This document shows positions 1-12,479 of a stretch of 64,000 bases of DNA, one piece after another. The DNA is from Gossypium raimondii (lineage: Eukaryota; Streptophyta; Magnoliopsida; Malvales; Malvaceae). The DNA lies in assembly GCF_025698545.1 (NCBI RefSeq), contig NC_068566.1, positions 46,851,192 to 46,915,191 on the forward strand. The letters run 5' to 3'. The translations under genes were made by a program, and so were the position numbers. The first letter of the stretch is position 1, and every line of letters begins with the position of its first letter. Below the pieces are notes generated by a model. That model saw only the letters and a program-made list of their open reading frames with translations, did no database searches and was not told the origin of the DNA.

Positions 1-384
1 TTGATCAAATTAAAGTATATGTACTAAATCCATAATTTACACAAATTACATGGTCTAATAACATAATTTAACCATATTTATTTTTAATTTCAGTGTGACA
101 TTAAATTTCTTGAGTTTTAGAAGAAGATCACATGAGGGACATAAAATAAAACCAAATCATGTTTTTCCCTAAACAATTCCCCAACATATCTTTCCCCTCA
201 ACACAAAATTACCTTTCAAATCTGCCCTTTTTTTCAATTAATGCATATAATATAATATATAATAGACAAGGAGACACTTCTTTTAGGATAATGCCTCCAA
301 CACAACTGCCATGGAACAGTTCCTATTATTGTTTTGTTCTTTTTCTTCATCATCTAGACAAAGCAAACTTCTGCTTTTAGATAC
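1..384. other. AT-rich intergenic DNA, no gene seen
   Basis: Very AT-rich sequence with no supported gene. A 73-codon open frame at 159-380 has low-complexity composition and no recognisable domain, so I do not treat it as coding. Confidence 0.6.
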
Positions 385-846
385 TTGTATAAATTGTGAA
401 TTTAGTTCATATATTTTTCGAATCAGTCGATTTTAGTCATTTTATTTTTCAAATTTTAAAATTTTAGTCTAGGCTAAATGGTGGAAGTTAAATCGATTTG
501 GTTAAATTTTACTATTAATATTATATTATACGTAAAGTTATATATTTAGTCTATGTTCTCTAACTGGATAATGTTTAGTCGCTATATTTTTCAAATTACA
601 ACATTTGAATATTAATACAAATGACAATTAGTAAACCTATTAACTGGTTTGTATTTTAGTAATACGTGGAAATAGTAACCTGTCATATACATGCCATAAT
701 ATATTTGTCGTATTAAAATTAAAATTAAAATAACATAATTGAATTTAATGAATTCAATAACTACCATTTAGTTAGGACTAAAATTTTAAAATCCTAAAAG
801 TATAAAAATTAAAATACAATGACTAAATCCATAACTTACCTATAGT
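385..846. repeat. MITE-like foldback repeat
   Basis: The two ends are imperfect inverted copies. The left end reads roughly 'aattgtgaatttagttc...' and the complement of the right end reads 'gttatggatttagtcattg...'. Both then run into a shared 'aaattttaaaattttagtc' block followed by 'ctaaatggt'. This is the structure of a decayed non-autonomous DNA transposon. No clear target-site duplication remains. A related copy lies just downstream of the PRMT7 gene near 52950-53330. Confidence 0.5.
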
Positions 847-3800
847 ACAACAACTAATAGTAAAATTAAACCTCCAGATACAGAGAGATTCATTTGAGAC
901 AAAATCAGTGAAATTAGGGTATTGTCTTTAATGTTTTATGAATTTTACGTTATAGTTCCATTTTCTTTTTGAGAAGAAAGCTAAAACAAATACTATATTT
1001 TGGAAAGGGTTTTGCATTATTAGATTTATTTTGATAAAATAAATTAAATTATATTAAACAACTAAGTACATATAAGATAAAAAAATTGAAGAATTCTCGA
1101 TCCTGTGGCTGTTAATCAATTGGACCGGATCTAAGTTAAGTTCCATTGAATTATAAAAATCTTATTCGAGATTTAGTACATCGAATTTGTGCACAACTTT
1201 AATTGATTAAAATTTGAATTTACGGGATTTTAATTTAATGATAATGTTTGAAATTTTAAGTTGAAGTTTCATGATACGTAAACGGAATATATTTATTAAT
1301 TTTGGTTTTTTCTATCAATGTTGTTTTTTATTGTCGAAGAGAGATCAGTTTAGATCTCGATTGTCCCGTTAGTTTTTATTATGGTTTTTGTTATATTATA
1401 CGTCGATAATGACAGTAGAATTGATTAAGAAAGAAAAATAAGAATACACAGATTTTACATGAAAAGTCATTATCGGAAAAACATCACCAGTAGAAGAGAA
1501 ATCTACTAATGTTAAAAAATAACAATACAAGAAATTTTAGACTACACACGTTCTTTTTATAATCAACGTCTAATAAAATAAGTATAATCATATACGGATT
1601 CGACTTGTGCAGCAATGTCCATACCTATTTTATCTCTTTAATAAATGAATTGTACCTCGAATTTTACCTAAAAAAATTTATAAGTGATTGTCCCATGGCT
1701 CGCCGGAGTCATTGAACTAGAGCCTTCTTTCCTGTGGTTGTTGTCACGTGTTGGCTTTTGGTTTCTTTTCTATTGGCATTTGAGCTGTCTCCTTTGTGGC
1801 TTGACACCCTTTTTGGGGCTTCGATATTGTGGCATGGTCTCCTTCGAAGGCATGCATGCTGGTACCTGGCTGCATTAACCTTGCTCTTGCTGCTACTAAT
1901 GCTCACTTCCTCTCCTTCCCCAATTTGGTGACAGGTTTTAGGGGTTGGATTTTTTTTCTTGGCCGTCCGATTTCATCGTTGTACTTTGGGGATTCTTCGG
2001 GTCAATTTTGTTGTCATTATTTATTTTTATCGTAATTAAGGTATTTATTATTGATTCAATCAAATTTTCTAATCCCAACTCAACTATCAGTTTTTTTTAA
2101 AGAAAAAAATTAATAAAAAAGACAAAAAAAAAAAGGAACACACACAATGATAGCATGCTCAAAGAAAAAAACACACGTAATCCTAATCTAAATTATACTT
2201 ATTGAACAAGATTTTTCAATAAGTGGCTTTAAATCCTCCTTTCTTCAAATGTTGCTTTCATTTTGACAAAATTTGATTCCATAAATAGAAACCAAAACAA
2301 AATTTTCACGCAAATTAATCGTAGTTGAGACGTTAAATTCCAATCAAATCACAATTAATTAAGTAAAAAGATTTTGATTAGTGGGTAATTATTGGAAACG
2401 TGTGGAACCCAGTAAAATTTCATTTGTATTGTAAAAGGTGAATTTAGTGAAACTGTTAAAATAAATAATATTTTGTTGAAGTGCCAAATCACCTAACTTT
2501 GAACCATGTTTAATTTGATCCCCCAAAACATATATATTAATGGTGATTACTATTCAGAAACAGGTGTGAATGCTTTGATATTTTAATTAATGATTTGACA
2601 ATTCATCTTTTGGGGAAAAAATGTGTACAACTTTAACTTATTCTAAAATGTCTAATCAATTAAAATTGAATCTTATGCTTACATTCAATCAACTCCATTA
2701 AAAATTAACATTGGAATTAATAAAAGCTATTAACTATTTTCAAAAATAAAAGGTGTGACCCTTTCAAAGCTAATATGGTTGAAATTGAATTGGATCAGTC
2801 AATTAAATTAAAAATAGGTTGGTGTATTTGTTTGAAGTAACGAAAATAATCTATTGATTTACAATTTCAATTAAAAATCGGTTAAGTCAACGATTAAATA
2901 AGTTGAATATGATTTTATGTTTTAAAATTTCATGATTTTTTTATAATTTCTTTAATTGAAACTGGATTGATTAGTCGAATTAAGAATCAATGATAAGACC
3001 GATTTGACTATTGATCTTATTCAATATTGATGTTGATATTTAAAATTTTAATATATAATTAAAAAACCTTATAAAAATCAGGTAATTAAATTTCAAATTA
3101 TAAGAATTGAATCTATAATTTCAACATACTAAGAAGTTCAAACCCAGAATTTTACCACTAAAATAATCATTGAAGGATTAACACTAATTAACCACCATGA
3201 TCAAGGGTGACGTCAAGGTGGCAAGTAGAGGATCTTAACTTCCAAATTGATACATTTACATTCAAAATTATTAGAATTTATAGATTTATAGATTAATAAA
3301 ATAGTAAAATTGTATTTTAATTTTTAAAAAATTATAATTTAATTTTAACTTTTCAAATCATTTTAAAAATTATATTTTTTAAATTAATACAATAATAAAA
3401 TATCTTAAGCTAAATTTAGAATGGAACAAAATATTGGAAGTTGTTGAAATCGGATCGATTAGACTAGAAATTGATTGATACACTAGTCCAAAGCAAGAGA
3501 AAGAACCAATTAATCTGCAAGCGAGTACAAATTGATTGAATTGAGATAAAAACCAATTAAACCGGTTGAATAAGAAAAGTATAAGTTTTAATATATATTT
3601 TTATTTTTTAATAATTTATTTAATTAAAACAAAATTGATTGAATTAAAAAAAATGATAGTATAATCAAATCCATTCCAAAATTATTTATAAAATAGGGAG
3701 AAGGTTGAGACAAAATGATAATCTTTTTACCTTTTAGCTCCAACTTTTGTCGCAGAGAAAAAAGTTTACTGTACTAACTACCAACAGGCAAATAGCTGTT

Positions 3801-3980
3801 GTATCTCGAAAAGCCTCTCGTCGCAACCTCCGAAATTATCTTAGGCTCATAGGGATATTTTCGTCATATAAATAAAATAACCATGGATCTTGAGAAAGGA
3901 TATAAAAATATTAAGAAAATAGTTTCATTAAATTTTAACTCGATTTGTATTAGTATAATTATCAATATAAAATTATATGA
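847..3980. other. Intergenic DNA with decayed repeats
   Basis: No gene is supported. Positions 1684-2035 are less AT-rich than their surroundings and hold several overlapping open frames on both strands, none with a recognisable domain; it may be a relic of a mobile element. Positions 2740-3010 and 3430-3680 belong to a diverged, widespread repeat recognisable by 'ggttgaattgaattggat'/'aaccggttgaa' ends and an AT-rich centre ('taatttatttaatta'). The same repeat recurs near 6.0-6.7, 22.2, 28.6, 33.3, 46.1 and 53.4 kb. Confidence 0.45.
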
Positions 3981-3983
3981 GTC

Positions 3984-4052
3984 CGAGCATGCTAAAACAC
4001 ATTATCTTTTTATTTTATGGGTTGGGGAAAAATTATAAGTAGTTCTAAATAT
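3984..4052 (+). repeat. SINE-like fragment (3' part)
   Basis: The stretch 'gtccgagcatgctaaaac...attatct...ttatgggttgggg' matches the better preserved SINE-like repeat at 25111-25240, but the tRNA-like head is missing. The order of blocks is the same (B-box-like 'gttc/cgag', 'gctaaaac', 'cattatc', 'tttatgggttgg'). It is therefore a 5'-truncated relative. Confidence 0.4.
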
Positions 4053-4189
4053 TTTGTAAAAAATAACAAATATAATCGAAGCTTATAATGAATTTTAAAA
4101 AAAATAAAATTAAAAATGATTACACTTTATTTTTGTATGAAATGACAAAGAAGCCCCCACTGAATCATCAGAGACAGTAAAAAAGTAGG

Positions 4190-4720
4190 TAGGTTGGCTG
4201 CCTAACCTTTCCAGCCGGAGTTTAGTAAAAAAGTAAAAGTTAAATCAAAAGGGAATATCAAACATAATAGTATAATTATGATTTTAGGCCTCTAATATTA
4301 CCAAATTTTAAATTTAATCACTTTATTTTAATTTGGCGTAAAATTGATTCTTTATTATTTTTAATATTATTATTAAGTTCAATTTAATAAATTTATTTGT
4401 TACTATTTTTGAATTGGTAGAGTATGCCATTGAGTTTTGGGGCCTATTTAAATTTTTTTTAAATTTTAGGAGTCTAATTATTTTTAAAAGAATTTTCAAA
4501 AAATTTAAAAATTTAAAAGGAATAATAAAAATTTTCAAAAGTTTTGAAAGATTTAATTAAAATTTTCAGTACTTTTAGAAAGCTTAACTAGAATCTCTAA
4601 ATATTTCTGGGGCTAATTAACATTTTTAAATATTTTAAGGCGCACAATCAAACTTCTCCAAACTTTTGGGCCCCTAGTTCCAACGTAGTTCCGGCCACTG
4701 CCCATATTCGATTAATCCAT
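4190..4720. repeat. Degenerate internally repetitive AT-rich sequence
   Basis: Blocks of the type 'ggggcctaattaaaattttcaaaa' recur with drift about every 40-60 bases (for example near 4438, 4545, 4610 and 4660). This gives a worn tandem array with no coding potential. It looks like repeat debris; I cannot name the family. Confidence 0.35.
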
Positions 4721-7010
4721 GATGTAAAGTTTTAAAAAAAAATAATTTATGACTTTAATAACTATAACTAATCAAATTTAGAGTACTAATAACATATTTT
4801 AAAAAATTAAAGGATTAAATTAAAATAAATATATTAAATTATAAATTTCACAATACAAGAAGGACGAAATCAAAAATTAAACCCAAACACGGAAGAAAGC
4901 TAACTATAAATCAATCAAACAGCGCGTTGCGACGGCAACCACAATGCCGCCATTCGCAGAGATAAGACTGGAAGCAATGACTTCAGACCCACGCGCTATT
5001 AGAATCATATAACGACACGATTGCTCAAAAGTGGGGCCGTAATCTAAGAAGATGAATATGATTGGACTGTGTTGTTAAATCGCGTTGGGTGTGCGCCGCA
5101 AGCTTTCTTTTCGGAGTTTTTTGAACTTTTGATCTCAACCACTTATTTTTATCTCGTTGTTTGTGAGTCATAATTTTTTGGGGGGCTTATTTTTTTTACT
5201 CTTCTTTTCATTCTTTTTCCCTTTACCATGTCGTAAAAAGTAAATTTTGCTTTACCTTTTTCTATTTACTTGTCCATTCATTATGTTTGACGTTATATAT
5301 TAGGGTTAAATCGAATTTTGGAGTTTCAACTTTACAATTTCTTTTATATTGAGGATTGAATTATTTTTTGTTCAATTTTTATTCTGAACTTAGTAATTGA
5401 TCCCTATTTGGGTTTAAATTTTTTTTCAAGTTAATTCCTAATATTTTTTCGAAAATTTTAAACTTCAGGTCTAAATGTGGAAACAATTGTCAAGTTAAAG
5501 GACCAACTTGGACAAAAAAAGGTTCAAACCCTGATGTGAGAATAATTTGTTACTTTAGGCCACAATGTGAGAACAGTTGTTGAGTTTAAGGTCTAACTTA
5601 AAAAAAATAATCCTAATAAAATAATTACCAAGTCTAACATAAATATTAACATAGTTTTAACATTTTCAAGAATAATTATTAGTGCATAATGTATTTTTAA
5701 AAGAAATATGTTAGATACAAAATAACATTTAAGATGACAAAATAACTAAATGAACCAATACTTTAATTTGAGAATTCATTTGTTGGATTTAGATTTGAAA
5801 CTCTATAGTCTTTGTTTGGATAAAAAAATAAAAAGTTGGATTTTAATTTTGGCAAATCCATATCTAATTTCATAAGAGTTAAATTTTGAATATCAAATTC
5901 TATTTTAAAACTCTAAGATTGATTAAAAAATATGATTTTTTTTTTGTTCTCTCTTCTTTCACACTTCATTCAAAATTCAAACAATAAATAATTAATTTTA
6001 TTTGTAATATATCATCACCAAAACTTGAAGTTTTCAGAATTTGACTGGTAGGCGAACAGTCGGATCACCGTTATCAGTTCAATCGATTCAACCGATCCAT
6101 TAGTTTGGTTGAATAATTTATTAAAAATAAAAATATTTAAAGATAGATAAAATAAATTCATTCGGTTCAAACACCAGTTCAGCCAGTCTGATTGGTTAAT
6201 GAGTCAATCAATCTAACCCCTTATTTCAGGCTGGTACCTCAATTGATTTTCGATCCAATTGGTTTGACTGACCGGTTCAATTCAGTTTTGAAAGCAGTGA
6301 CGAAGTTTCATGTATCTAATTTAACACAATATAAATATTTTAAATTTTCATTTATATCATAATATGCATAATTTTAATTTTAAACCCTTGACTTTCAATT
6401 TAGACCTAAGTAAGTCCACTTATACCCAGTGTAATTGGTCTGACCAACTGGTCCAATTCGATTTTTAAAACCTAACTAGTGGTGGAACTGATTAGGCCAT
6501 GGGTTTGTTGGTCTAACCGGTTCGAGCAGTTTGACCGGTAAAATCTTTTTGACCTATCCGTTCGGATCTATGAAATAAATCATTAAAGAATTCATAAAAA
6601 TAAAAAATTGGCTCAACCGATTTAACCACCTAATCAATAGGTCTGTACTAATTCCGAGTCAGTTAATCTAATGCCTTTCTCCAAACCAACACCTTGCCTA
6701 ATTCCCAGTTTGACTGGTCAATTCAATCCAGTTCAAACAACAATGTTCAAAATAGACAATTAAATTTAAAAAAAAGCCTATTTTTAAGGACTAGAATTAG
6801 TTTGAAATATAAATATAAATCTAAATCTAAATTTGAATTATCCAAACAATGAATTTAGATTAATTCAAAATCTTGAATTTCAAATATTTTAATTCCCAAA
6901 CAAAAAAATTGGAAATAATGAATTCATAATTCATATATATTTAAAGCTAAAATTTTGCAATCCAAATCCAATCTAAATTCTAGTTCCCAAACGCTACCTT
7001 GGAAAGTTTT
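4721..7010. other. Intergenic DNA with decayed repeats and a small GC-richer patch
   Basis: No gene is supported. Positions 4910-5125 are less AT-rich than the flanks (the patch includes 'gcgcgttgcgacggcaacc' and 'gtgcgccgcaagc'), but no open frame or RNA gene is recognisable. Positions 5290-5640 carry a repeat with two drifting units around 'aggtctaaatgtggaaacaattgtcaa', a family also seen, reversed, at 19510-19700. Positions 6020-6760 hold two or three copies of the 'ggttcaa...accggt' repeat family in inverted arrangement. Confidence 0.4.
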
Positions 7011-7014
7011 GAAA

Positions 7015-8030
7015 TTTAGGTAGTATTTGGAAAGCCATTTAGTAATTGGATTTGAGTGCAATTGTTTGTAATTACACAAAAATGACATGTTTGGTCGGTC
7101 TCACTAAATTGGGTATAATTGGAACATTCAAATTACACTTTACAAATTTTAGTGAGAGAGTGAGAATTGGAGTATTTACACCCAAATCTAATAATCATAT
7201 GCCTTTCCAAACACTTATACACGATTTAACTTTTAAAGAAATATTTTTATAAAAAAATTATATTATAAGCATGAGGATGTAGGAGTGTTTGGAATGATTA
7301 TGGCAAAAAAATATTAAATTATGTTATAAATACTAAAACATATATTATAAAAATAATTTATGTGTATTCTACAGAGTTATGACAAAAATCCTAAAAAATT
7401 TAAAATTGTGACCAAAAAGACCTTTATAGTCCCTCTCAATTTCGAAATTGAGCAAATTGGTCCCTCTCAAAAAATTGAAGTAACTTAATCATTGTTAATT
7501 TTAAAAGTGATCAACTAAGGACATTTAATCACAACATTAATATTTTCGATCAATTGTACATGATCTTGATTGGTATAATAATAAATCTAACCCTTAAAGT
7601 TTACATGTTTTTTTGTCAATTTGGACCTAATGTAACAAATTTATCTCGCAACCTTTGTGTAAATGTTAAGGCTGAATTTGTTGAATTTATTAGAATCGTG
7701 GTCAAAATGACAAAATATGTAAACATCAAAGGCTAAATTTGTTACTATATCAATGAAAATTATGTGCAATGGAATATATTAACGTCATGCTTAATTGTCG
7801 TTAATTGCTCAATTTCGAAATTGAGAGGAACTGGAGAGGTCTTCTAACCTAATTTTTGTTACCCATTTAAAAAAAATTATCATATAGTCAATAATATATA
7901 TTTTAAAAATATAAATTACGTAACCATGTAATTATAACTTGTAATTACAATTTATACTACCAAACATGACATAAGAAATTACGATATAATTATAATTTGT
8001 CAACCAAACACATCTAATGAATTACTCTGT
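7015..8030. repeat. Foldback repeat with a second MITE nested inside
   Basis: The outer ends are inverted relatives. The left end carries 'tagtatttggaaagccatttagtaattgg...gtaattaca' and the complement of the right end carries 'atgtgtttggttgacaaattataattat...gtaattaca'. A second foldback element (7416-7845) sits inside and splits it. Opening with a 'tgtttgg' motif is common in plant MITEs. Short open frames here (7046-7252, 7554-7736) are chance frames in the repeat. Confidence 0.45.
7416..7845. repeat. Nested MITE with a perfect 18-bp palindrome in each end
   Basis: The left end 'aaagacctttatagtccctctc' and the complement of the right end 'agaagacctctccagttcctctc' are imperfect terminal inverted repeats. 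Each is followed by the same perfect 18-base palindrome, CTCAATTTCGAAATTGAG, at 7435-7452 and at 7808-7825. The interior has no coding capacity. The element lies inside a second repeat, so it is the younger of the two. Confidence 0.55.
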
Positions 8031-8806
8031 GTCGTCTAAACTAACCCTTAGACATAAATTTAAAATTTAACGCAACTTAAATCAACTCATATAATAATAG
8101 TAAACAAGGCATTGACTTAATGCCAAGATTAAAGTTTTGTGAATTTGAGTTTTCAATTTTGATAAAACATATGTGAGTTTTTAGTTTAGATTTTATTCTG
8201 ATTTAAGATTCATTATATGTGGACATGGGGGTAGCCTCATAAGGGGTAAGTAAAAGTTGTACGCCTTAAAAATGATAACATTCCAATTAAGTCCCATAAA
8301 AAAAATTATAAGCTGATATAATGATTGAATTGTGTTCATCAATTTATATTTTAATTCCACCCTTAACATTTTTTGGGTAGGTAGACCATTGTATTGATTA
8401 TCAAATTAATCGTTCTCGGTCAACTATTTTGCTAATTATTCAAATTTATACTTATAATCATGGTTGTATTTGTAACTAAAAACAATACATGTATGTCGTA
8501 ATTAAGTCCACCATTCTCAACACCAATGGAAAAACACTCTTTCATAAGCTTCTATGCCTCCTCTCAAGAAAAGGAAGAAAGAAATCCTCCATCACAACCA
8601 TTGCGACCGACCTTTGTGTCTACCGACGCCAGCCTCCTCTTTTTCTTTCTTTTCTCTTTCGCAGAATTACTTTGAGATCTCTCTCATTTTTTTTTTCTTT
8701 TTGGCTTCTAGCCACCGAAATGGCGGGGGTTCTCGGCAACTCGTAGGCTTCCACCATTTTCCCTTGGAGTTTTGGCTCCTTTTTCTTTGGTTGGGTGACT
8801 CATCAA
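8031..8806. other. Intergenic DNA, no gene seen
   Basis: AT-rich with pyrimidine runs (8640-8705). Overlapping open frames at 8489-8817 are biased by the poly-pyrimidine sequence and have no domain or homology I can recognise. No RNA gene is seen. Confidence 0.5.
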
Positions 8807-9219
8807 TAGGACTGTAAATGAATCGAACTTGAATGAACAAATCGTTGTTCATGTTTTTTTTTTCTTTTTTCTTTTTAAGTTTGTTTGTATTCATTAAGAA
8901 TTTTAGAATTGTGTTATTCGTTTATTTAAAATCACGTGTATTCATTTCCGTTCGTTTAAGTTAAATGAACAAATTCACGTGTAGCAAGACCAAACAATAA
9001 ATAAACATATATATATTTGCATATAAAATAATTAAATATTAATAATCGAACAATAAACGAATTTTAGATAATTTATTAAACAAGCCTTAAACAAACATGA
9101 ACAAGTTTGTTCATGAACATAAATAAACATGAACCTCAAATTTTTGTTCATTTTCATTTATTTAACTAGATAAACGAACAAAAACCAAATTGTCCATCAA
9201 CGATTCGTTTGCAACCCTA
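8807..9219. mobile_element. hAT-like MITE
   Basis: This 413-bp element begins TAGGACTGTAAATGAATCG and ends CGATTCGTTTGCAACCCTA, which are imperfect terminal inverted repeats of the 'taggggtgtaaacgaa' type common in plant hAT-derived MITEs. The subterminal region is dense in 'gttcatg/catgaac' motifs, also typical. The flanking octamers CTCATCAA and CTCCTTGA agree at 5 of 8 positions, compatible with a worn 8-bp target duplication. There is no transposase, so it is non-autonomous. Confidence 0.65.
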
Positions 9220-10014
9220 CTCCTTGATCCTTGCTTCTGCAAGATCTCTGCATTCTCGGTGAAACACAGTCGTTGCTTGGCATTCATTGACTCCTTTTTA
9301 AATACATATTATCTTCCGATTAAAGAATTCAAAATATGAGTAGGTGTAAGAATTTTATTTTATATATATATATATATAAAGCTTGTTTGCATATTACAAG
9401 TTCAAACACTGTTTCCCATACTTTGCATGTTATATCATACAATACTAGATATAATCACAATAATGATAAACACATTTTTAAAAATTTTCTTCATTGGTAT
9501 TACATGTTATTTATTGAAGATAACCCTTTAGTTTTTCCTTTTTTTCTTTTTAATCCTTTTCTCTCAAATCCCAATAAATCCGAATTTAGCAAAAGGGATA
9601 CTTGTTCACAAATCGAATCTTTTTGAAGATTACAAAATTTGATGTTGGATGTCAATTTCTGCTTTGCACTATAATTATAATTATTTATTATTAGCCTTTA
9701 ATTAAACCACAGTAAACTTTGTAAGAGGAAAAAAGATAGAGAGAGGCAACCACAAACAAATGACGTAAACCAAGAAAAAAACAAATTTAAAGAGAAAACA
9801 TGTGGGCAAATTCAGAGACAGTAAGAACATTAACTTTTTTGCGTTTTTTTTTTTTTTTGCTTTTATTACTGCAGGGATTCACAGTCTGTCTGGGGTTAAA
9901 ACACAAGTGTAAAGATTTTTTTTCATTGATTTGGGCGCCCATCATGCTTTTTACCATACGTCCACGTTGCCCCTAATACATTATTTTTCCCTATTAAAGT
10001 ATGCTCATAGAATT
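9220..10014. other. Intergenic DNA, no gene seen
   Basis: AT-rich sequence with a short TA run near 9360-9379 and a T homopolymer near 9847-9858. The open frame at 9336-9626 is low in complexity and unsupported. Confidence 0.5.
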
Positions 10015-10500
10015 TTGTTTTAACTTAAATTGATCCCTGAATTTCAAAACAATTTAATCGAGTTTCAAAGTATCAGTATTGACGTCTTTTCATCAGCCTA
10101 ACCATCAATTTAAGCTTTAAATGTTGATTTAGATTTGGTAAATAACATATTTAAAATGTGTGGATCAAATTATAATTATGATATACTTATTGCATTAACA
10201 AATTGGAATTGATATGTTAAAAATATAAAATATTAATAAAGAATTTATAGATTTTTTTTCAATATGTTAGATATAAGTTTTCAATTAAGTATGTAAACAT
10301 GAGTTTACAAATTGATCCGCATTTTTAAATATGTTACAAATTATATTTGAGTTGGAATTTAATGTGAAGCTAATGGCTAGGTTTGATGAATGGACTTGAT
10401 CGATACAATGCTCATACTTTGAAGATTCACTTAGAATGCTTTGAAGTTTAGAGACCAAGTTAAAATCTAAGTTATAGTTTGAAGATGTATGGTGCTTACC
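10015..10500. repeat. MITE-like foldback repeat
   Basis: The left end 'taacttaaattgatccctgaatttcaaa' is an imperfect inverted copy of the right end, whose complement reads 'ttagattttaacttggtctctaaacttcaaa'. The interior is AT-rich and non-coding. The same kind of ends occur at 12003-12424 and 23440-24050. Confidence 0.45.
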
Positions 10501-11665
10501 TTTCATAAAATCTAGACATGTCAATTCTGACCATAACTCAAAAATCCTATTAAATCAACTTGAGTCTAATCTTAATCTAATTATATTTGATTACAAAAAG
10601 TCAATAATTTAAACCCATCTGTCATGAATTCGAAGTGAACCAAATAAATACTTTGAAATGACATGAACTTGACGATTTAAACTAATAATACCTAATAAAA
10701 GAAACTCGAACCTTAAATCTAACTTTAAAATTGGTCCAAATTTAAAATGATTGAAAACCCAAAATCAATCCCATAAAAATACTCAAAATTTTTAAATAAT
10801 AATTAATTAAATCCAAATTAACAACAGTCATCCAATTGAAAGTTTGAGTTAAATCACAATTTTCTGTTGCACTGGAAATATTATTCTATATTGGATTTCT
10901 TATTGCTTTTGCTGTCAAATCGCCGATTATACCCTTACATATGTGGTTACCGGATACCCACGGGAAGGCCGATTACAGTACTTGTATGCTTCTAGTCGGA
11001 ATTGCACAATCCATTTTTATGTTATTTATGTTACGACTAAGTCATTTTGTCAAATCCTATCTATCAAAACTCCTATAACACAAGTCTTCTGACAAAAGGT
11101 GGCAATGCCCTAATTTTCGCTCCTATCTTGTAATCCTATCTTGATTACGTCCAATTCCTTGTTCGACAAAGTGCCCCTTTATATACAATAAATAATTCTC
11201 TATAAAAAAATAATACATAAACATAAAATTTCATTAGACGTGTTTATGAATCAAGTAGGATTAAATAAAATTTAGATTCTAAAACATTCCAGGCTCCAAC
11301 TTAAACTCGATTTGCCCAAATAACTCATTTATTGTAAAAAAGTAATCTAACCCAAAGTAAAAAAGAAAAAAAAATCTGATCCCAAGCAGATCAAACCGAC
11401 CAAAAAATCTCCATGAAGACCTCTAATTCTAATTTAGTAAAAATTATAATAGGAAAGGTAGGACTATTTTGTAATTATAACGGAAGAGTGCCCCATGAGG
11501 TAAAGAAAAATGGAACACCAGAGTTTCTCATATTATATAACCTTAAAATATTTTATAATTAGTTTAGGATTATAATTAGTATAATATTTTATATATAATT
11601 TATCTTATTTAAAAAGTTGATGCTGTCCAAATTTCTTATTATTTTTGTATCACATAATGTTATAA
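10501..11665. other. Intergenic DNA upstream of the GRAS gene
   Basis: No gene is supported. Positions 10860-11180 look like unique, less repetitive sequence (for example 'gtggttaccggatacccacgggaaggcc'), about 1.8-2.1 kb upstream of the GRAS start codon. Whether it is regulatory cannot be told from sequence alone. Confidence 0.4.
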
Positions 11666-11931
11666 AAGGTAAATTATAATAGTAGTTAATTAATTATGTT
11701 TTTGTCATCTATTTATGAAAAGTTACAAAATATCACTCAATTATTTAATTTTATCTTTTTTGGTCACCCAATTCTCTTGGATTTTTGAGTGTTTCTATTG
11801 TTTTGTCAGCCCGCTGGTGACTAAAAAAATAAAATTAAATATTTAGATGACTATTTTGTAACTTTTCATAGCTGGTGGGTCAAAAATAAAAGAATATCAT
11901 AGTTGAGTGATCTCTACTATAATTTACCCTT
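11666..11931. mobile_element. MITE with 'gggtaaattataatag' ends
   Basis: A compact 266-bp foldback element. The left end AAGGTAAATTATAATAGTAG pairs with the right end CTACTATAATTTACCCTT. Inside, the 'aaaagttacaaaat...cactcaa' block on the left mirrors 'attttgtaacttttcata' on the right. It belongs to the same broad group as the elements at 38223-38659, 39925-40435 and 52024-52482. No clean target duplication is visible. Confidence 0.6.
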
Positions 11932-12002
11932 AAAAATTTGATGATCTCCCAATTCCTTATTATTTTATAATATAATAATATTTTAATTAGAATTAGATGT
12001 AC

Positions 12003-12424
12003 TAAACATCCCCAAACTATGATCCTTATATTAAATTAGTCCCTAAACTTAAAAACTTTTTAATTACATCCTCAAATTATCGATGTTATATTAACAAGGT
12101 CCTTTCGTTATTAAAATTATTAGTTTAATCGTTAAATGATACATCAAGTCTTATCTAGTTAAATTTAAAATGAAAAATTTAAGGAAATAAGATGTAGTCT
12201 TATAATTTTAAAAATAAAAGAGTCAACGGTAAAGGTTATGTAAAACCTTTGCAAACTTCAAATCAAAGAGTTTTAAAACATTTATTTTAGAATATTTCAT
12301 TTAAAATTTTCGTTTGTCACATAAGATCTTAAATTTGAATGAATTAAAGTTTAGGGACCAATTTAAAATAAATATCATACTTTGAGGGTTTTGGTAGAAT
12401 TAACTCATTTAATGATACTTTTAA
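12003..12424. repeat. MITE-like foldback repeat
   Basis: The left end 'aaactatgatccttatattaaattagtccctaaac' and the complement of the right end 'caaagtatgatatttattttaaattggtccctaaac' are imperfect inverted repeats, with a non-coding AT-rich centre. It ends about 520 bases before the GRAS start codon, so it lies in the likely proximal promoter. Confidence 0.5.
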
Positions 12425-12479
12425 GGACATAATAATAATATATTCTAAAATAATGGGAAAGACTTACCCACAGTAGCCA

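Noticed and set aside
8489..8894. Overlapping frames with Ser/Phe/Lys-rich products
   Set aside because: Generated by pyrimidine runs, partly inside the hAT-like MITE.
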